A DNA stretch of 64,000 nucleotides from a bacterium (GTDB lineage Bacteria > Vulcanimicrobiota > JABDET01). Positions 59,588 to 64,000 of this stretch are shown in pieces. The notes under the pieces were generated by a model, which ran no database searches, had not been told where the DNA came from, and saw only the letters and a program-made list of their open reading frames with translations. The translations under genes and the position numbers were made by a program. Positions within the stretch are counted from its first letter, which is position 1; every line of letters starts with the position of its first letter. The DNA is taken from contig JAKAVV010000001.1 of NCBI GenBank assembly GCA_021817145.1, positions 62,001 to 126,000 of the forward strand, read 5' to 3'.

Positions 59588-59842
59588 CAGTAGAACCTCC
59601 TCTGGCAATTTATGGAAATTCTCATTGTACTCCTTTTTTCGTTTTTCACAACCTACCCCTAAACAGTAAGCCAGCAGTAGCCATTGCGTAGAATATGAAT
59701 ACTGGCTGTTATGAGAAATTAGGCTGAAAAGGAAGGAAAAGAAAAGCTGGCAGGGGCAGTAAACTCTTCCCTTTAAAGCAAACGGGTAAGAGGTTACGTA
59801 TTACGAAAAGAACGAAAACCGTTTTAAGGGAAAGGTAATGGG

Positions 59843-60823
59843 TTAGGGTTTTGGTCTTTCCCAGAGCACACGTCCTGATTTGCGAAACAACACAATCGAA
59901 TTAGCCCTGCGGTGTTCAGTCGCTCCTGAGCTTATATACTGCAAATTAACAGATCCTAAATCAAGAAGATTTTTCCCGTCTGCGCTGTCCATCTGCAGGG
60001 TAGGTCTTCCATTTGAATGAAGAAAAAGGAAAGCACGAAGGGTTCCTTTGGCATCGTACATCTCCAAGTCTGGGCTTCCATGCTGACCAAGCAAAAACAT
60101 AGCACGGGGGTTTCCTTTGGCATCGTCCATCCCTAACATTGGGCTTCCATGCTGACCAAGGGAAAACATAGCACGGGGGTTTCCTTTGGCATCGAGCATC
60201 CCTAACATTGGGCTTCCATGCTTAGTAAGAAAAAACTTAACACGGGGGTTTCCTTTGGCATCGTCCATCCCTAACATTGGGCTTCCATGCTTAGTAAGAA
60301 AAAACTTAACACGGGGGTTTCCTTTGGCATCGTCCATATCCAAGTGTGGGCTTCCATGCTGACCAAGCAAAAGGAAAGCACGGGGGTTTCCTTTGGCATC
60401 GTCCATCCCTAACATTGGGCTTCCATGCTTAGTAAGGGCAAGTGCAGCACGGGGGGTTCCTTTGGCATCGTCCATCCCTAAGTCTGGGCTTCCATGCTGA
60501 CCAAGGGCAAGTGCAGCACGAAGGGTTCCTTTGGCATCGGACATCCCTAACATTGGGCTTCCATGCTTAGTAAGAAAAAGGAAAGCACGGGGGGTTCCTT
60601 TGGCATCGAACATATCCAAGTGTGGGCTTCCATTACGAATACCAAAAGACCCTCTGGTTTTCCCCTTAGAATCAACGAGGCGGAACTCTTGCGCTGAGAT
60701 GACTTTTCTTTGGTCTGCTGCAAAGACTGGTTTCCCATAAAGGAAAGTAGTCATGACAGCCCCTCCCAGAAATCCTGAAATCATCAGAACTAATAATCCT
60801 CCTAAATACTGCTTGGTGTTCAT
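59843..60823 (-). CDS. Membrane-anchored/exported protein with about ten 23-aa tandem repeats
   Basis: N-terminal hydrophobic segment; HGSPMLGMDDAKGNPRAxFxLxx repeated; start set at ATG 60823. Confidence 0.85.
   Translation of the reverse strand: MNTKQYLGGLLVLMISGFLGGAVMTTFLYGKPVFAADQRKVISAQEFRLVDSKGKTRGSFGIRNGSPHLDMFDAKGTPRAFLFLTKHGSPMLGMSDAKGTLRAALALGQHGSPDLGMDDAKGTPRAALALTKHGSPMLGMDDAKGNPRAFLLLGQHGSPHLDMDDAKGNPRVKFFLTKHGSPMLGMDDAKGNPRVKFFLTKHGSPMLGMLDAKGNPRAMFSLGQHGSPMLGMDDAKGNPRAMFLLGQHGSPDLEMYDAKGTLRAFLFLHSNGRPTLQMDSADGKNLLDLGSVNLQYISSGATEHRRANSIVLFRKSGRVLWERPKP
59950..60634 (-). repeat. 69-bp coding tandem repeat array (about 10 units)
   Basis: gggcttccatgct[gacc/tagt]aag... cctttggcatcgtccat repeated every 69 bp. 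Confidence 0.9.
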
Positions 60824-60986
60824 CGTTTCATCACTCCTTTTTTTAATTATTCTGAGTAACAGCATGGATCTTTCGTTCTTCTTTAATTTATCTCGAATGT
60901 TAGGTTTCCCTGCTCTAAAGACACCGAAGTTTGCTGTGGTACAAATTTGATGAGATTTTTAATAATTTTTTCATTCTCTGGGAAAT

Positions 60987-61008
60987 CACGTTAGATCCAC
61001 GTTAGATC
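60987..61008. repeat. 11-bp perfect tandem direct repeat CACGTTAGATC x2
   Basis: Read directly; flanked by TCACG...CGTGA. Confidence 0.9.
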
Positions 61009-61055
61009 GTGAGTGTTTTCAAAACCAGATAAACTCACAAACACCGCATCAATAC

Positions 61056-61132
61056 TGGTGGGCGAAAGAGGACTTGAACCTCTGACCTCCTGAATGTAAG
61101 TCAGGCGCTCTAACCAACTGAGCTATTCGCCC
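61056..61132 (-). tRNA. tRNA-Val (anticodon TAC), CCA encoded
   Basis: Reverse complement GGGCGAA-TAGCTCAGTTGGTTAGAGC-G-CCTGACTTACATTCAGG-AGGTC-AGAGGTTCAAGTCCTCT-TTCGCCC-A-CCA. Confidence 0.97.
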
Positions 61133-61161
61133 GCGCTTTGAGAATTCGATAGGGTTTGCAT

Positions 61162-61341
61162 CTACGATCGATTTTCATGTTCGGTTCGTTCCTGTATCTC
61201 ATTTAGCTCCTTTTCCTTAATCCCGACATATCGAGTAAATGCGCGATACAGAAATTCTCTTTCTGATAGATTTAATTTTTCCAAAAGATGATTTAGTCGA
61301 GTATAATCTTCCGGAGAGATGTAAAAGTTTAATTCCACCAT
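61162..61341 (-). CDS. 59-aa small protein, possible ribbon-helix-helix-like, directly after the PhoR-like kinase
   Basis: My translation, absent from the ORF track: MVELNFYISPEDYTRLNHLLEKLNLSEREFLYRAFTRYVGIKEKELNEIQERTEHENRS*; 2-nt gap after the kinase stop. Confidence 0.6.
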   Translation of the reverse strand: MVELNFYISPEDYTRLNHLLEKLNLSEREFLYRAFTRYVGIKEKELNEIQERTEHENRS

Positions 61342-61343
61342 AA

Positions 61344-63101
61344 TCAGTTTAATTTTTCAGAGGTGGGAAGAAGTCCTTTGGAAGGGAAAAAAATAGTAAC
61401 AACTGTTCCCTGATTTTCTTGGCTTTTAATTTCAATCCGACCTCCATGTGATTCGATGATTTTCTTGACAATGGGAAGCCCAAGCCCCCATCCTTTTCCT
61501 TTTCTGTTTTTTCCTCCTTGGAAAAAGGGTTCGAAAATATTGGGTAAATCTTCTTTAGGAATGCCGTACCCATTGTCTGTAATCTGCAGGAGAATTTCTT
61601 CATTTAAGTAGGAAAGGGAAGTCTGAATTTTTCCTCCTGGAGGAGAATATTTAACCGCATTATCTAAAAGGTTTAGAATGACTTGTTTGAGGCGGTGGCT
61701 GTCTCCCATGATTTCAGGTATTTCCCCTTGGCACTCATATTCTAAGAGGATCTGATACCTCTCTGCATGATTTTGAAAGGTCTCCACTGTTTCTTTTACT
61801 AGATCAGGGAGAGAAACAGGTGAATAAGTTAGAGGGGTTTGTCCGCTGCTGAATTTTGAGAATTCTAGAAGTTCTTCAACCAGTTCTGTCAGACGATTGG
61901 ATTCATTTTCTATTCGGGAGAGGATTTTTTTGATTTCATTTTCTTTTTCTAACCCTGGGTCATCCAGAAGAGTAATAACATATCCTTTAATAATGGTTAA
62001 CGGGGTGCGCAGTTCATGAGATACCTGCCCTAAAAATGAGTTCCTGACCTCTTCCAACTGTCTGATTTCAGTAATATCTCTGAAGATCACCATTCCTGAT
62101 ACCTCTTCTAAAGGGGTGAGGGGGATCACATAAATTTTTAAAACATTGTAAGGAAGTGAGACTTCCAGGCTCAAGATTTTTTTTTGATCTAAAGAATCTG
62201 AAACCAATTTCAGCGCTTCTTTCAGCGGCCAGATTGATTCCAGAGATTTTCCTGAGGCTTCAGAAGATTTTACTCTTAACATTCTTTCAGCGGTTGGATT
62301 CAAAAAATTGATGTTTTGATTTTTGTCCAGAACAATCAGCCCATCAATCATGGAGGAGAAGAGCGCTTTTAAGGTTATTTTTTCTCTCTGCAGCTCTTGA
62401 AATTGAATTTGCAATTTTTCCGCCATATCATGAATTGCTTCCCCAAGTTGTCCTAATTCGTCTTTTCTTTTAAAGGTAATCCGTTCTTTCCATTCTCCTT
62501 TTGAAATTTTTTGAGTGACTTTTTCCAGTTCCTTAATGGGTTTAGCGAGAGCAGCAGAAGCAGCAAAGGAAAGGATAAAAGAAACCATAAAGGCTCCTAA
62601 AGCGACCCATAGTAAAGTGGTGTCAAAAATTGACAAAACAGGGGAAAGAGTGGATTCTGAAATTCTTCCTTCAATGATCCCTGCGGGTTCATTGAATTGA
62701 TTAATTGCTCGAGCAGCGCACCAGGATTTCCCAGATCTCCAGAGCGTTCCATTTATTTTCTCAAGGGCTTCCATCGCTTTTTTAGCAATAAAACCGGTAG
62801 GTTTTCCCCTAAGTTTTGAGTCAAAGACAATTTCCCCTTGAAGGTTTGCGACAAGAAGATGAATTTTAGGATTAAAATGCTTCCTTGTTAAAGATAACTG
62901 TGAGGCAAGAGTTAAACTTCCCGTTACTCCTAGATTCATTTCAATTGAGTGGCTCAAAATCCGCACCTGTGTTTTAACTTGACGAGCCAGTTCTTTCTCG
63001 AGTTCTTTTTTGACTCTTATGTCAATGATGAAGATTTCAGCGCTGAGAATCAAGGTGATTAAAACCAAAAAAGAAAAGAACCACTGGAGCCGGATGCTCA
63101 T
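61344..63101 (-). CDS. PhoR/WalK-like HAMP-PAS sensor histidine kinase
   Basis: Two TM segments, [57 protein letters not shown]. Confidence 0.93.
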   Translation of the reverse strand: MSIRLQWFFSFLVLITLILSAEIFIIDIRVKKELEKELARQVKTQVRILSHSIEMNLGVTGSLTLASQLSLTRKHFNPKIHLLVANLQGEIVFDSKLRGKPTGFIAKKAMEALEKINGTLWRSGKSWCAARAINQFNEPAGIIEGRISESTLSPVLSIFDTTLLWVALGAFMVSFILSFAASAALAKPIKELEKVTQKISKGEWKERITFKRKDELGQLGEAIHDMAEKLQIQFQELQREKITLKALFSSMIDGLIVLDKNQNINFLNPTAERMLRVKSSEASGKSLESIWPLKEALKLVSDSLDQKKILSLEVSLPYNVLKIYVIPLTPLEEVSGMVIFRDITEIRQLEEVRNSFLGQVSHELRTPLTIIKGYVITLLDDPGLEKENEIKKILSRIENESNRLTELVEELLEFSKFSSGQTPLTYSPVSLPDLVKETVETFQNHAERYQILLEYECQGEIPEIMGDSHRLKQVILNLLDNAVKYSPPGGKIQTSLSYLNEEILLQITDNGYGIPKEDLPNIFEPFFQGGKNRKGKGWGLGLPIVKKIIESHGGRIEIKSQENQGTVVTIFFPSKGLLPTSEKLN

Positions 63102-63763
63102 ACCATTGTAAAAATGTATCCTTTTCCCCAGACAGTCTTCAAAATGCGCTCCCCTTTCATCTTTTCTCTTAAATTTTTAACATGAACATCAAGAGTTCTT
63201 GTGTCCATGCTTTCTGTTCCCCATACTTGTTTTAAGATTTCTTCCCTGGTCAGGATTTTTTCATGATTTAAAACGAAAAAGTAAAGTAAATCGAATTCTT
63301 TTGGAGATAACTCTAGAGGTCTGTTTTGATAAACAACTTTCCTTTTCAGAATATCCAGACTGAGGCTTCCAAGAATCACTTTTTTTTCTTTATCTCGGGG
63401 TTGTAATCTTCGTAAAACAGCTTTTACTCTTGCTGTAACTTCTCTTGGATTAAAAGGTTTGGTAATATAGTCGTCAGCTCCTTTTTCAAGTCCAATGATT
63501 CGATCTTGATCGCTTCCTCTAGCAGTCACGAAAATGACAGGGATATTGCTTATTTTTCGAACTTCTTCAGTAACTTGATCCCCATCCATGTCAGGCAGTT
63601 GGAGATCTAAAAGAATGAGATCCACAGGAGTGGTTTGTATTTTCGAAATCGCTTCTTTACCTGTTGAAGCAGTTAAGGTTTGGTATCCGGAGCGGGCTAG
63701 ATTGATTCGCAGGAGATCAAGAATCGCTTCTTCGTCGTCCACGATCAAAATCGTTTCCATCAT
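63098..63763 (-). CDS. OmpR/PhoB-family response regulator
   Basis: Receiver IVDDEEAILDLLRINL...LILLDLQLPDMDG...TKPFNPREV plus winged helix LELSPKEFDLLYFFVLN...RTLDVHVKNLREKM. Confidence 0.95.
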   Translation of the reverse strand: MMETILIVDDEEAILDLLRINLARSGYQTLTASTGKEAISKIQTTPVDLILLDLQLPDMDGDQVTEEVRKISNIPVIFVTARGSDQDRIIGLEKGADDYITKPFNPREVTARVKAVLRRLQPRDKEKKVILGSLSLDILKRKVVYQNRPLELSPKEFDLLYFFVLNHEKILTREEILKQVWGTESMDTRTLDVHVKNLREKMKGERILKTVWGKGYIFTMV

Positions 63764-64000
63764 TTATTTTTTGGAAATTTCCAAAATTTTATATTTTATC
63801 TTTCCTGCGGGAGTTTTAGCTTCAACCTGTTCTCCTTTGTGTTTTCCCAGGAGAGCTTTCCCAACAGGGGATTCGTTTGAAATTCTATGATTAGATGGGT
63901 CGCTCTCCGCTGATCCAACAATGGTGTAGCTTTCAGATTCATTGGAATCAGCATGTTTCAGTTTAACGGTTGAGCCAACACTGACAATATCGGTGTGGAT
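63764..64000 (-). CDS. greA: Transcription elongation factor GreA, C-terminal part (truncated by window)
   Basis: Reverse-strand translation ...STDIVSVGSTVKLKHADSNESESYTIVGSAESDPSNHRISNESPVGKALLGKHKGEQVEAKTPAGKIKYKILEISKK*. Confidence 0.9.
   Translation of the reverse strand: MHTDIVSVGSTVKLKHADSNESESYTIVGSAESDPSNHRISNESPVGKALLGKHKGEQVEAKTPAGKIKYKILEISKK

Noticed and set aside
59950-60634. Regular direct repeats that could suggest a CRISPR array
   Set aside because: The 69-bp period is a contiguous coding repeat in one ORF with no unique spacers; no cas genes.
63588-63890. + strand ORF 63588-63890
   Set aside because: Antisense to the PhoB-like regulator and greA.

Overview
The window is a mostly chromosomal, low-to-moderate-GC segment of a Gram-negative-type bacterium: it has outer-membrane porins, including an SLH-domain porin. 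I cannot assign a phylum with confidence. It holds several housekeeping operons: dprA-topA-trmFO-hslV-[HK-RR-RR]-mutS-[DGC]-mutL; rpsB-tsf-pyrH-frr-orf-uppS-cdsA; obgE-ribD; a split acyl-CoA carboxylase with HMG-CoA lyase and bioA-bioD; grpE-dnaK; a PhoBR-like pair; and greA. Two tRNAs are present, Lys-CTT and Val-TAC. The accessory content is the most interesting part. (1) Three tandem, translationally coupled paralogs (17241-19896) look like divergent HipA/PI4K-type atypical kinases and sit immediately upstream of rpsB. (2) A region at about 56.75-61.06 kb is bounded and subdivided by direct repeats of the tRNA-Val 3' end (48-bp and 17-bp perfect copies), which suggests tandem integration events. 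It carries another HipA-like kinase plus partner, a secreted MCE-like/OB-like/DUF3761-like protein, and a protein with about ten 23-aa repeats. Other notable items are an HD-GYP protein with degenerate metal ligands, a Gly-rich repeat protein with a phage-tail-lysozyme-like domain, an ankyrin gene split at a T6 tract, a cdsA that apparently starts with CTG, a RelE remnant missed by the ORF track, and two toxin-antitoxin-like modules. All family calls come from reading motifs in the translations; no database search was run.
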